NCBI GenBank assembly: GCA_964497955.1 | Contig: CAZCFQ010000073.1 | Location: 1-10,033 of the forward strand | Origin: PWPR01 sp964497955 | GTDB taxonomy: Bacteria > Bacillota > UBA994 > PWPR01 | Direction of reading: 5' to 3' | Length of the DNA: 10,033 bases | Shown here: one piece after another, positions 1 to 7,333 of the stretch | How the letters are laid out: every line of letters starts with the position of its first letter | How positions within the stretch are numbered: position 1 is the stretch's first letter | Translations under genes and position numbers: made by a program | Notes under the pieces: model-generated | Told to the model about the DNA's origin: nothing | Database searches by the model: none | What the model saw: only the letters and a program-made list of their open reading frames with translations

Positions 1-1
1 T

Positions 2-364
2 AATATTTTCGGGATTTTTATTGATGATCCAGCTGTAATTGCTTATGGAGTCCCTGGTTTAAGAATTGTAACGTTAAGTATTATGCCAATTGGTTTTTAT
101 TTTGGATTAGCTACTATATTTACAGGTACAGGATATACAATACCTCTGTTAATTGCTTCAATAGTAGGGCAATGGGTTTTACAGTTACCATTTGCTTTTT
201 TAGCAACAAAAGTACTAGTTCTACCATTCAACTTTGTTGCAGGTAGCTTTTTAGCATTTACACTTGGAGAAGGAGCAGTAATACTATACTTCTTCTACAA
301 AGGCAAGTGGAAAGAAAAAGTTATTGAAAAAATACAACAAAAAGAAGAGGTAGCAACTGTTTAA
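2..364 (+). CDS. MATE-family multidrug/sodium efflux transporter, C-terminal end only (5' truncated)
   Basis: The reading frame is open from the left edge and ends at TAA 362-364, so only about the last 120 residues are seen. They read as the end of a MATE (NorM/DinF-like) cation-coupled efflux pump of the inner membrane. An FxxD(D)PxVIxxGxxxLRI stretch, typical of the loop before a late helix, is followed by three hydrophobic segments: around LSIMPIGFYFGLATIF, LLIASIVGQWVLQLPFAFLA and AGSFLAFTLGEGAVILYFF. A lysine/glutamate-rich cytosolic tail (KGKWKEKVIEKIQQKEE) closes the protein. The LRI, P-x-G and QLP-F positions match the family pattern as I recall it. The ATG at 83 lies inside the conserved region and is not the start. 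Substrate cannot be told from this fragment. Family assignment is fairly sure; the NorM versus DinF subgroup is not. Confidence 0.8.
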   Translation, partial: NIFGIFIDDPAVIAYGVPGLRIVTLSIMPIGFYFGLATIFTGTGYTIPLLIASIVGQWVLQLPFAFLATKVLVLPFNFVAGSFLAFTLGEGAVILYFFYKGKWKEKVIEKIQQKEEVATV

Positions 365-423
365 AATTTTTCATCTATTCTCCTATAGATGGTTATACAG
401 CCAGTTATGTATATTGCATAACA

Positions 424-454
424 GAAAAAGGTTCACATTGAGTGAACCTTTTTC
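424..454. terminator. Bidirectional intrinsic terminator between convergent MATE and nucleotidyltransferase genes
   Basis: A perfect 13-bp stem (424-436 with 442-454, core GGTTCAC/GTGAACC extended by A5/T5) encloses a 5-nt loop, ATTGA. The right arm runs into TTTTTCGTTTT on the + strand; the left arm gives TTTTTCTGTT on the - strand. It lies 60 nt after the MATE stop and 31 nt after the stop of the - strand gene, so it can serve both. Confidence 0.9.
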
Positions 455-484
455 GTTTTAAAGTGCTTTTATCTTAATATTTAT

Positions 485-1102
485 CTAAAGTTTTATTTCA
501 ACAATCTGTTCCTTACATAAAGGGATAAGCTTGTCATTCCAGTCATAGATAGAAAGGTTTTGCCATTTGCTTAACCATTTTTCCACTTTTTTATAATATA
601 TCTCCTCTGTAATCTGCCTATTATTTGGAATAACTTTCATACTCATTAGATCATCAATACCGAAGGGTGCATAAACTTCCCATTTATTACCCTGTTTTCT
701 TACTCCCACTGAGCTAGCAGTAGTTGGCCAAGAGTTAATAGCTGATTCTAAGGACGTATAAGGTTGTATGTTATAACCAAACTTCTCTTTATACCATAGG
801 TGAACCCTTGCTTGATTCTTAACATCTAACCATAAAGGAAAGTCTCCTAAAATCTCTAAAAGACGCTTTTTAATATTCTCTTCATAAGCTTTTGATAAGT
901 TATTAGTATTAAAAAAAACAATATCTACATCGCTGATTCCATAGCAGGCATCCTTGTTGGTCTGGATATTCCATATTGTTTGAGCTATGGCTCCAGCTCC
1001 TATGTAGTAATAACCAATCTCAATTATTTCTAAAGCTTCAAATACCTTCATTATTAAATTGTTCTTTTGAATGAACTTTATCATTTTTCTATAATCATTC
1101 AA
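485..1102 (-). CDS. Nucleotidyltransferase-fold family protein (COG3575 / NTP_transf_6 type)
   Basis: This 205-residue protein matches the small nucleotidyltransferase-like family of bacteria known as COG3575 (PF06042, formerly DUF925). A GAG motif (35-37) is followed by QTIWN (41-45). The D-x-D metal pair D58/D60 sits in SDVDIVFF, and a likely third carboxylate D93 lies in WLDVKNQARVHLWY. A TSLESAINSWPTTASSVGVR-type segment (116-135) and FGIDDL (147-152) follow; all are hallmarks of the family. The fold implies nucleotide transfer to some acceptor, but no substrate is established that I know of. The start is a TTG at 1100-1102, preceded by AGAAAGGTGAG at about 4 nt. The in-frame ATG at residue 7 has no comparable site. 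The gene is alone on this strand, with its own promoter (1141-1169) and the shared terminator at 424-454. Family confident, function unknown. Confidence 0.85.
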   Translation of the reverse strand: MNDYRKMIKFIQKNNLIMKVFEALEIIEIGYYYIGAGAIAQTIWNIQTNKDACYGISDVDIVFFNTNNLSKAYEENIKKRLLEILGDFPLWLDVKNQARVHLWYKEKFGYNIQPYTSLESAINSWPTTASSVGVRKQGNKWEVYAPFGIDDLMSMKVIPNNRQITEEIYYKKVEKWLSKWQNLSIYDWNDKLIPLCKEQIVEIKL

Positions 1103-1140
1103 TTAGCTCACCTTTCTGCAATTTTTTTTATAATAAGTGT

Positions 1141-1169
1141 ACTATATATTACTTCTTGGCCAACTTCAA
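1141..1169 (-). promoter_or_regulatory. Sigma-A-like promoter for the nucleotidyltransferase gene
   Basis: Reading the - strand, TTGAAG (1164-1169) is followed by a 17-nt spacer and TATAGT (1141-1146). These match the -35 and -10 consensus at 4/6 and 5/6. Transcription would begin near 1134 and leave a leader of about 30 nt containing the AGAAAGGTGAG ribosome binding site before the TTG start. Confidence 0.6.
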
Positions 1170-1250
1170 CTGATGGTACACTTTTGGACTAAGATAAATA
1201 GGAGTAGGTTAATTATCCAAAATAGTAATTATTTATGGTTGTAAATACAT

Positions 1251-1284
1251 AAAAGAGCTATTGGAGAATCCCAATGAGCCCTTT
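1251..1284 (-). terminator. Intrinsic terminator of the M20 peptidase gene
   Basis: On the - strand the transcript folds as AAAG+GCT+ATTGG against CCAAT+AGC+CTTT, with one mismatch, one bulged base and a 6-nt loop (1265-1270). TTTTATGTATTT follows. It lies about 53 nt after the M20 stop codon. The same hairpin on the + strand lacks a T tract, so it is taken as one-directional. The rest of 1103-1337 holds the nucleotidyltransferase promoter and leader and no gene I can support. Confidence 0.65.
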
Positions 1285-1337
1285 ATAATATGAAAATTTA
1301 CAACTAAAAACTTTATCTAAAGATAGTATATCATTTA

Positions 1338-2714
1338 TTAGACAAGATCTTCTAATAGTTTCTCTTTTGACTGTTGTGCTAGCTTATGTATTATGGTAGC
1401 ACTTATTTTAATTCCATCATAAAAATCATCCACATTGATATTTTCATTTGGAGAATGATTATTCTCATCTGCATTAGCAAATGGGACCCATATGGAAGGC
1501 AGTTTTAAATGTTTAGTTATTAAGTAGTCTGGAGTGCTTCCACCAAGTCTAGGTTGAACAACAGGTTCTTGCTTACTACCTAGTCTTACTGCTTCAACAA
1601 CAGCTTTACTAATATTTAGTTCAGCAGAAGTTCTAGTAGGAACTGTTACGCCAAACTTCTCTATTTTAGCATTTGGGTATTGGTTTTTTATATACTTGAC
1701 AAGGTTATCAAATATTTTGTTAGGATCTTGTTCAGGAACAAGTCTAAAATCCATTTTTACCATTGCTTGATTAGGAATAATAGTCTTTGAGCCTTTACCT
1801 TGATATCCAGAACCAAGTCCACAAATATTAACTGTTGGTTCAAACATTAATTTATGCCAAAACTCTTCGTTATCCATATCGGTATCGTTTAAGTTCATCG
1901 TCTCTAAGTACCCTTCTTTTTCAAAAGGCATATTCTTAATTAGATCTTTTTCATATTCCGTTGCATCTAAAACATCATCATAAAAGTGTGGAATTTGACA
2001 TTGCCCATTATTAGGAAAAATTTCATTTAGAAGCCTTACTATATCCCAAGCAGGAGTAGGTGCTACGTTACCATTGTTGCCAGAGTGTAAGTCATGCTTA
2101 GCACCTTCTAAAGTAATTTGAACATATAGTAAACCTCTTACACCAAAGAATACAACAGGTCTTCCTGAGGGGTGTTTTGGTCCATCTGAACTTATAGCAA
2201 CATCTGCTTTTAGCATTTCTCTATTATCGCTTATAAATTTTGGTAAACTAACAGAACTACTTTCTTCTTCACCATCAAGTAAGAATTTAACATTGATGTC
2301 TGGCCAACCATCTTTTTTAAGTGCAGCCGCAGCTAAAATATGTGCCATAAACTGGCCCTTATCATCACCACTACCACGAGCGTAAATTTTGCCATCTCTA
2401 ATAGTTGGCTCAAAAGGGTCACTTAACCATTGATCAAGGGGGTCGGGTGGTTGAACATCGTAATGACCGTATATCAAAACCGTTAGAGCATCAGGATTAG
2501 AAGTTATTTCTCCATAAACTACTGGTAAACCTTCAGTTTTAAATTTTTTAGCTCTTATCCCAAGTCCATTCATCATTTTGACTATTTTGTCAGCACATTC
2601 CTCTACTCCTTCTCCAGTTGCACTAATACTTTTTTGTCTTATAATATCAAATAGTAGTTCTAAGTGTTTTGCTTCATTTTTATCTAGATACTTAATAACA
2701 TTTGATAAACTCAA
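1338..2714 (-). CDS. M20 family metallopeptidase (dipeptidase, carnosinase/CPG2-like)
   Basis: A di-zinc exo/dipeptidase of family M20 (ArgE/DapE/carnosinase group), probably cytosolic because no signal peptide is seen. Numbering from the upstream GTG (2723): H87 and D89 lie in GHYDVQP, bridging D120 in RGSGDDKG, catalytic base E153 and ligand E154 in DGEEES, D180 in SSDG and H423 in NNHSPNE. H213 in DLHSG is the conserved dimer-interface histidine that completes the partner's active site. All expected metal and catalytic residues are present, and about 460 residues is normal for the dipeptidase subgroup. AAAGGGAGTGAG overlaps the GTG at 2721-2723 (spacing too short) but is ideally placed for the TTG at 2712-2714, so that start is chosen; the GTG would add three residues. 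The gene is single, with its own promoter and terminator. Likely role is hydrolysis of imported dipeptides or short peptides; exact substrate unknown. Confidence 0.92.
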   Translation of the reverse strand: MSLSNVIKYLDKNEAKHLELLFDIIRQKSISATGEGVEECADKIVKMMNGLGIRAKKFKTEGLPVVYGEITSNPDALTVLIYGHYDVQPPDPLDQWLSDPFEPTIRDGKIYARGSGDDKGQFMAHILAAAALKKDGWPDINVKFLLDGEEESSSVSLPKFISDNREMLKADVAISSDGPKHPSGRPVVFFGVRGLLYVQITLEGAKHDLHSGNNGNVAPTPAWDIVRLLNEIFPNNGQCQIPHFYDDVLDATEYEKDLIKNMPFEKEGYLETMNLNDTDMDNEEFWHKLMFEPTVNICGLGSGYQGKGSKTIIPNQAMVKMDFRLVPEQDPNKIFDNLVKYIKNQYPNAKIEKFGVTVPTRTSAELNISKAVVEAVRLGSKQEPVVQPRLGGSTPDYLITKHLKLPSIWVPFANADENNHSPNENINVDDFYDGIKISATIIHKLAQQSKEKLLEDLV

Positions 2715-2727
2715 TCTGCTCACTCCC

Positions 2728-2756
2728 TTTATATTGTGGTATTATTATCTTATAAG
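2728..2756 (+). promoter_or_regulatory. Possible divergent promoter for the metallophosphoesterase–PHP operon
   Basis: TTTATA (2728-2733), a 17-nt spacer and TATAAG (2751-2756) fit at 4/6 and 5/6. It overlaps the opposite-strand promoter, with the two -10 boxes only 1 nt apart, so the two directions could compete for polymerase. In such AT-rich DNA a chance match is quite possible. Confidence 0.35.
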
Positions 2757-2772
2757 AGGTAACTTTTTGCAA
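2744..2772 (-). promoter_or_regulatory. Sigma-A-like promoter for the M20 peptidase gene
   Basis: On the - strand TTGCAA (2767-2772), a 17-nt spacer and GATAAT (2744-2749) match -35 and -10 at 4/6 and 5/6. The implied start point near 2737 leaves a short leader carrying AAAGGGAGTGAG. Confidence 0.6.
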
Positions 2773-2807
2773 TTACTTTATTAGATTAAATAGTAAGGAT
2801 GGTTTTA

Positions 2808-3497
2808 TTGAGAAAAATATTCGCAATTGGAGATTTACATTTTTCAGGAGGACAAAATAAACCGATGGATGTTTTTGGTAGCCATTGGGACAACCATAAA
2901 AAAAGGATTATTGATAACTGGAAAAAAATCATAAGTGAAGATGATTTAGTTTTGATTCCAGGTGATATAAGCTGGGCTATGTATTTAAAAGAAGCCTTAA
3001 GTGATCTAGAGCTAATTAGTAGTTTGCCTGGTGAAAAAATACTTTTAAGAGGCAATCATGATTATTGGTGGGAAAAAATTACTTACTTGAATTCTTTATA
3101 TGATAATATGCATTTTTTACAAAACAATAGTTTCTGTTATGACAAATTTTGCATATGTGGATCTAGAGGCTGGCTTGTACCAGGAAGTGTTAATTTCACT
3201 CAAGAAGATGAAAAAATATATAAAAGGGAAGTAATAAGATTAAATCTCTCCCTTAAAGAAGCTCCAAAGAATAAAGAGATCATAGTTATGATGCACTATC
3301 CACCATTTAATGAACAATATCAGGAGAATGAGTTTACTAATTTAATAAATAATTACAATGTAAAACAAGTGGTATATGGACATTTGCATGATGAGTATTC
3401 TTTTGAAAGATATTTTCAAGGTGAAGCTGAAGGTGTTTTTTATAAATTAGTTAGCTCTGATTACTTAAATTTTAAACCTTTGGAGATAAAATTATGA
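2808..3497 (+). CDS. Calcineurin-like metallophosphoesterase (COG1768 type)
   Basis: A two-metal phosphohydrolase of about 229 residues that keeps every metallophosphoesterase motif. From the TTG start these are D9 and H11 (GDLH), D53 (PGDISW), N83/H84 (RGNHDYWW), H163 (MMHYPP) and H192/H194 (GHLHDE). The early KPMDVFG and the GDISWA and HDYWW variants are typical of the COG1768 predicted phosphohydrolases, whose physiological substrate I do not know. The ATG at 2799 directly abuts AAGG, too close to be used. The TTG at 2808 sits 8 nt after AAGGA and gives the usual family beginning, MRKIFAIGDLH, so it is preferred; the alternative adds MVL. The stop overlaps the start of the PHP gene (ATGA, 3494-3497), indicating translational coupling. 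No signal peptide or membrane segment, so cytosolic. Confidence 0.9.
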   Translation: MRKIFAIGDLHFSGGQNKPMDVFGSHWDNHKKRIIDNWKKIISEDDLVLIPGDISWAMYLKEALSDLELISSLPGEKILLRGNHDYWWEKITYLNSLYDNMHFLQNNSFCYDKFCICGSRGWLVPGSVNFTQEDEKIYKREVIRLNLSLKEAPKNKEIIVMMHYPPFNEQYQENEFTNLINNYNVKQVVYGHLHDEYSFERYFQGEAEGVFYKLVSSDYLNFKPLEIKL

Positions 3498-4291
3498 TAG
3501 ATTATCATATTCATTTAGAAAGAGGACCTTACGATAAAGAGTGGTTAGAAAGGTTTATAAAAGTAGGAAAATCCAGAGGTATAGAAGAGTTTGGCATTGT
3601 AGAACATCTCTATATATTTACTCAAGCTAAAGATCTTTTATATCAAAATGATCATGTAAAAAAAATGCAAAAAAGAAATATCAATGAGTATTTTTCTTTT
3701 TTAAATAAAATGAAAGAAACATATAATATAAAAATTGGTCTAGAAGTCGATTACACAGAAGAATATGAACATGAAATTAAAACTTTTGTTAAAGATTTAC
3801 CAGTGGATTTTTTGATTGGGTCAGTTCACTATTTAGGTAGCTGGGCTTTTGATTTAGATAAAGAATGGAAAGGCAAAGATATAGAAGTAGTATATAAAAA
3901 ATATTACAAGACACTTTTCAAAGCAGCTAAGAGCAATATTTTTGATGTATTAGGCCACTCTGGAAATATTGCATACTTTGGATATAAGCCTAAAAGAGAA
4001 GTTGAAAATGAATTAGTACTGGAGTTTTATGAGAAAATATCTAAGCTAGATATTGTTTTAGAAATCAACTCTGGAGGACTCTATAGACCAGCAGGAGTTG
4101 TCTTTCCTGAAAAGAGATGGTTTAAAAAGATTAAAGGTTTCGATATCGATCTGACTTGTTCATCTGATGCACATGATCCAAAAAAAGTAGGTTTTGCTAT
4201 AAAAGAAGATATAATACCAACACTCAAAAGTGTAGGGTATAATCAGTTAGTTACGTTTGATAGAAGACAAAAAGCATATAAGCCTATTTAA
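3494..4291 (+). CDS. PHP-domain phosphatase, histidinol-phosphatase (HisK/HisJ) family
   Basis: A 265-residue PHP-superfamily metal-dependent phosphoesterase. Metal-binding residues seen in order are H5 and H7 (DYHIH), H38 (IVEH), E84 (GLEVDY), H112 (GSVHYLG), H155 (LGHSGN) and D225/H227 (SSDAHDP). Length and motif spellings fit the HisK-type histidinol-phosphatase family, which removes phosphate from L-histidinol phosphate in histidine synthesis. No other his gene is nearby and many paralogues have other substrates, so the specific reaction is uncertain. The ATG at 3494 overlaps the upstream metallophosphoesterase stop, and GGAG lies 8 nt before it inside that gene, so translation is probably coupled. 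Pairing of two phosphoesterases in one operon suggests linked phosphate-ester metabolism, but that is inference. A terminator follows 22 nt after the stop. Confidence 0.85.
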   Translation: MIDYHIHLERGPYDKEWLERFIKVGKSRGIEEFGIVEHLYIFTQAKDLLYQNDHVKKMQKRNINEYFSFLNKMKETYNIKIGLEVDYTEEYEHEIKTFVKDLPVDFLIGSVHYLGSWAFDLDKEWKGKDIEVVYKKYYKTLFKAAKSNIFDVLGHSGNIAYFGYKPKREVENELVLEFYEKISKLDIVLEINSGGLYRPAGVVFPEKRWFKKIKGFDIDLTCSSDAHDPKKVGFAIKEDIIPTLKSVGYNQLVTFDRRQKAYKPI

Positions 4292-4312
4292 TATCTTAAG
4301 TAACATAAACTT

Positions 4313-4340
4313 GTGCTGGGTTAGTTCTGGCACTTTTTTT
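4313..4340 (+). terminator. Intrinsic terminator of the metallophosphoesterase–PHP operon
   Basis: GTGCTGGG (4313-4320) pairs with TCTGGCAC (4326-4333) across a 5-nt loop; five Watson–Crick and three G·U pairs make the stem. Seven T residues (4334-4340) follow directly. G·U pairs make it functional on the + strand only. Confidence 0.75.
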
Positions 4341-4420
4341 TATTTTGCAACCAAAAAAGAAGGTCTACCAAAAAATTTATCGAATAGTTTATATGAGAAT
4401 TAAAAAGGATGGTGACAGTT

Positions 4421-6850
4421 TTGAAAACGCCAAAAGAACACTTAGGATTCAATGTTGGTGATGACAAAAAACTAGCTGATTGGAATCAAATAACTAGCTA
4501 TTTTGAACATTTGAGTAGTAGTGATAGGATGATCTTAAAAAGTTTTGGTGAATCAACAGATGGTAGAGATATGATTTATGCCACTATTTCATCGCCAGAA
4601 AATTTAGCAGAATTAGATAAATACAAAGAAATTCAAAAAAGATTAGCAGACCCTAGAAATTTAACTGAAGAAAAGGCAGAAGAATTAATTGAAAATGGGA
4701 AATCTATTGTTTTAATAACCTGTAGTATACATGCTACAGAAGTGGGCGGTGCTCAGATGTCCATGGAGTTAGCTTATGAGTTGATGACAAGGGATGATCA
4801 AGATGTTTTAGAAATATTAGAAAACAATATTTTTCTATTTGTACCATCATTAAATCCAGATGGGTTAGATTTAGTTGTTGACTGGTATAAAAAGACTTTA
4901 GACACAAAATCAGAAGGAACTAGACCACCGTATTTATATCAAAAATATACAGGACACGACAATAATAGAGATTGGTTTATGTTAACACAAAAAGAAAACT
5001 ATAATACAGTTACAAACTTACATAATGAATGGCACCCTCATATAGTTCATGATCAGCATCAAATGGGAAGTAATGGCTATAGATTTATACTCCCACCATT
5101 TATTGATCCATATGATCCAAATGTAGATAAAATATTAACTCAACAAGTTAATACTTTAGGAACTTCTATGGCTGCAGCTTTAACTACAAATGGTAAAAAG
5201 GGTGTTGCTACGACAGTTGGATTTGATGCCTATTCACCTTCAAGAGCATACCAACACTATCATGGAGGAGTTAGAATTTTATCAGAAGCAGCTAGTGTTA
5301 AGATTGCAACTCCTATAGAAATTAAGTTTGATGAAATTGGAGGTTATGGAGGCCAAAGTGCAAAAGAATCAACATATAACCACCCTGAAGTATGGGAAGG
5401 TGGAATGTGGAGATTACGTGATATAGTTGAATATGATAAAATAGTTGCTTTTGCCTGTTTACAGCATGCTGCAAAATATAGAAAAGATTGGGTTAGAAAT
5501 TTCTATAGAATTCATAAACGTGCTGTTGAAAGAACTGATACTCCTTTTGCGTTTGTTATTCCTTCAACTCAAAAAGATCCTTACACATCATATGAGATGA
5601 TGAAGGTATTAGAAAATGGATTAGTAGAAATAGAACGAGCTAAAGACGCATTTATAGCAGATGGATTTAACTATGATGCAGGTTCCTTGATAGTTAAAAT
5701 AAGACAACCATATGGAGGATATGCCAAGACACTTTTGGAAAAACAAGAATATCCAGATTTAAGATTATATCCAGGAGGGCCACCAAAAAGACCTTACGAC
5801 CTAACAGCTCAAACTCTTCCTATGCAAATGGGAGTTAATTGTGTTGAAGTTGAAAAAGAATTTAGCGTAGAGACTGAAATGGTTGATAATATTAAAGAAA
5901 GTGACTTTGCTTCAATTTATCCTTATCACAATAAGGGAGAATGGACTTATATAAGACCAGAAACTAATAAAGCATTTAAAATTGTAAATGAGTTGTTAGC
6001 TAAAGGAGAAGTAGTTTATAGATTTGAAAAAGAAACTAAAGGATTACCAGCTGGTACTTTTATTGTTAAAGACACGGTTTTAGAACCAATAGCGGGTATA
6101 GTGGGTTATATGCCAGCTACTTATGGAACATTAAGAATGATTGAGAAAATGCCAAAGGTTGGATTGTATCGTTCATATGTACCTTCTGCAGATGAAGGTT
6201 GGACAAGATTTATTTTTGAAGAGTATGGAGTTGACTTTGAAAACTTTACTAATAAAGAAATAAATGAAAACGATTTGGCTAAGTATGATGTTATTGTTTT
6301 ACCACAAAATAGGATGCCTTACATGGTTGACGGTTTACCAAGTGAGTATCCTGAAGAATTACAGGGTGGACTTGGTCAAAGAGAAATGAAAGTAATGCGT
6401 GAATATACTAAAAAGGGTGGTACTATTTTAGCATTTGATAATGTATCCCCTCAGGTGATTAAACATTTTGCTTTACCAGTGGAAAATGTTGTGGATTCTC
6501 TAAAAGATGAAGAATTTTATATCCCTGGTTCATTCCTAAAAAGTGTATTAGACCTTAAGAGGCCAATAACTTGGGGCATGGATAGAGAAACATCGATTTT
6601 ATTCTTAAGAAGCCCAGTATTTGCCATCAAAGGACATGCTTATCCAGTAGGGCGTTATCCAGGTATTGATATTTTACTCAGTGGCTGGGTTTTAGGCGAA
6701 CATCATCTCGCTTATAGATCTAACTTGGTTGAAGTTACATTTGGAAAAGGTAAAGTTTTCTTATATGGAATGAGGCCACAGTTTAGAGCTCAAGCCAGAG
6801 GAACTTATAAGTTAGTACTCAATCCGATATTAAACTCTGCAATGATATAA
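4421..6850 (+). CDS. M14 family zinc carboxypeptidase-like protein with C-terminal GATase1-like region
   Basis: A large (809-residue) M14 metallopeptidase homologue. From the TTG start the zinc motif HATE gives H104 and E107. LNPDG (144-148) and GHDNNRDW (178-185) are M14 substrate-site signatures; VHDQHQMG (209-216) carries the likely third zinc histidine; E289 in LSEAAS is the best candidate for the catalytic glutamate. After a middle region of unclear fold, residues about 578-690 resemble a class I glutamine-amidotransferase/flavodoxin-like α/β fold (KYDVIVLP, TKKGGTILAFDN) with no evident catalytic cysteine. A conserved tail (GKGKVFLYGMRPQFRAQ) ends the protein. No signal peptide or transmembrane segment is visible, although many relatives are exported, so it seems cytosolic. 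AAGGATGGTGA overlaps the ATG at 4409 and is better placed for the TTG at 4421; the ATG would add MVTV. Single gene, strong terminator. Substrate unknown. Confidence 0.85.
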   Translation: MKTPKEHLGFNVGDDKKLADWNQITSYFEHLSSSDRMILKSFGESTDGRDMIYATISSPENLAELDKYKEIQKRLADPRNLTEEKAEELIENGKSIVLITCSIHATEVGGAQMSMELAYELMTRDDQDVLEILENNIFLFVPSLNPDGLDLVVDWYKKTLDTKSEGTRPPYLYQKYTGHDNNRDWFMLTQKENYNTVTNLHNEWHPHIVHDQHQMGSNGYRFILPPFIDPYDPNVDKILTQQVNTLGTSMAAALTTNGKKGVATTVGFDAYSPSRAYQHYHGGVRILSEAASVKIATPIEIKFDEIGGYGGQSAKESTYNHPEVWEGGMWRLRDIVEYDKIVAFACLQHAAKYRKDWVRNFYRIHKRAVERTDTPFAFVIPSTQKDPYTSYEMMKVLENGLVEIERAKDAFIADGFNYDAGSLIVKIRQPYGGYAKTLLEKQEYPDLRLYPGGPPKRPYDLTAQTLPMQMGVNCVEVEKEFSVETEMVDNIKESDFASIYPYHNKGEWTYIRPETNKAFKIVNELLAKGEVVYRFEKETKGLPAGTFIVKDTVLEPIAGIVGYMPATYGTLRMIEKMPKVGLYRSYVPSADEGWTRFIFEEYGVDFENFTNKEINENDLAKYDVIVLPQNRMPYMVDGLPSEYPEELQGGLGQREMKVMREYTKKGGTILAFDNVSPQVIKHFALPVENVVDSLKDEEFYIPGSFLKSVLDLKRPITWGMDRETSILFLRSPVFAIKGHAYPVGRYPGIDILLSGWVLGEHHLAYRSNLVEVTFGKGKVFLYGMRPQFRAQARGTYKLVLNPILNSAMI

Positions 6851-6856
6851 AAAGAT

Positions 6857-6895
6857 AAGGTAGTGTCAAACCTAGTTTTTGACACTACCTTTTTT
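6857..6895 (+). terminator. Strong intrinsic terminator after the M14 gene
   Basis: A perfect 14-bp stem (6857-6870 with 6878-6891, core GGTAGTGTCAAA/TTTGACACTACC) with a 7-nt loop is followed by a T run to 6895. It begins 7 nt after the stop codon. Confidence 0.93.
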
Positions 6896-6899
6896 CTGA

Positions 6900-7333
6900 A
6901 GCAATAATTTTTAATTATGCATAATACATAAGCAATTTAGAAAATGGAACATAATTAATAACTAACAATTTCTCTGAATCATTTTGATAGTTTTCTACAT
7001 AATTCGATGTTTAGATGCTAGATGGGTCTTAAAATTAAATCTACTTACGAATAATAAATGCTAAAGATTATAAAAGTATTGCCGATATATGTATTGAAGT
7101 CTGCTTCTATAATTAATAAGTATGTCTAATGGCATTTTATTTTTGAAGTTGCATACTTTATTTTAAGGGGTTTAGAAACTGCTCTTTAAAGAAAAAAAGT
7201 TTAACTAATTTTTATTAATATGCAATAAATAACATTTAAAGTGTCTTTATTTGTGTTTTTTATGCTAAATGCAACATCTTTATCTTGTTAAATGGTATAA
7301 TTAAAATAATAGGAGAATAAAGAAGGGTGAATT
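6900..7333. other. Gene-free 430-bp intergenic region upstream of the HD-GYP gene
   Basis: No open frame with a ribosome binding site and no tRNA or known riboswitch motif is seen; in particular there is no GEMM-like cyclic-di-GMP aptamer signature. The stretch is even more AT-rich than its surroundings. A weak inverted repeat (AAGTATG 7118-7124 with CATACTT 7152-7158, 27-nt loop) is the only internal structure. The right end holds the promoter and ribosome binding site of the next gene. It may be plain spacer, a remnant of a lost gene, or an unrecognised leader or small RNA. Confidence 0.6.
7293..7301 (+). promoter_or_regulatory. Extended -10 promoter for the MEDS–HD-GYP gene
   Basis: TGGTATAAT is a perfect -10 hexamer (TATAAT, 7296-7301) with the upstream TGn extension. 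No good -35 box lies 16-18 nt upstream, which fits an extended -10 promoter or an activator-dependent one. A start near 7308 leaves a leader of about 26 nt containing AGAAGGGTGA just before the ATG. Confidence 0.6.

Noticed and set aside
83..85. ATG as start of a separate 93-residue membrane protein
   Set aside because: The frame is open to the window edge and the codons before it already encode conserved MATE residues, so it is internal to a truncated gene.
2578..2784. 68-codon open frame on the + strand
   Set aside because: It lies antisense to the start of the M20 gene, has no ribosome binding site, and its translation looks like no protein family; it is a shadow of the real gene.
2786..3055. 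89-codon open frame on the - strand
   Set aside because: It is antisense to the conserved metallophosphoesterase motifs and has no start signals of its own.
4345..4400. Promoter for the M14 gene (TTGCAA at 4345-4350 as -35)
   Set aside because: No acceptable -10 box lies 16-18 nt downstream. A promoter is expected after the preceding terminator but I could not place it.
7118..7158. Inverted repeat AAGTATG/CATACTT as a possible RNA structure
   Set aside because: The arms are only 7 bp and AT-rich with a 27-nt loop, expected by chance in such DNA; no terminator tract or known RNA motif accompanies it.
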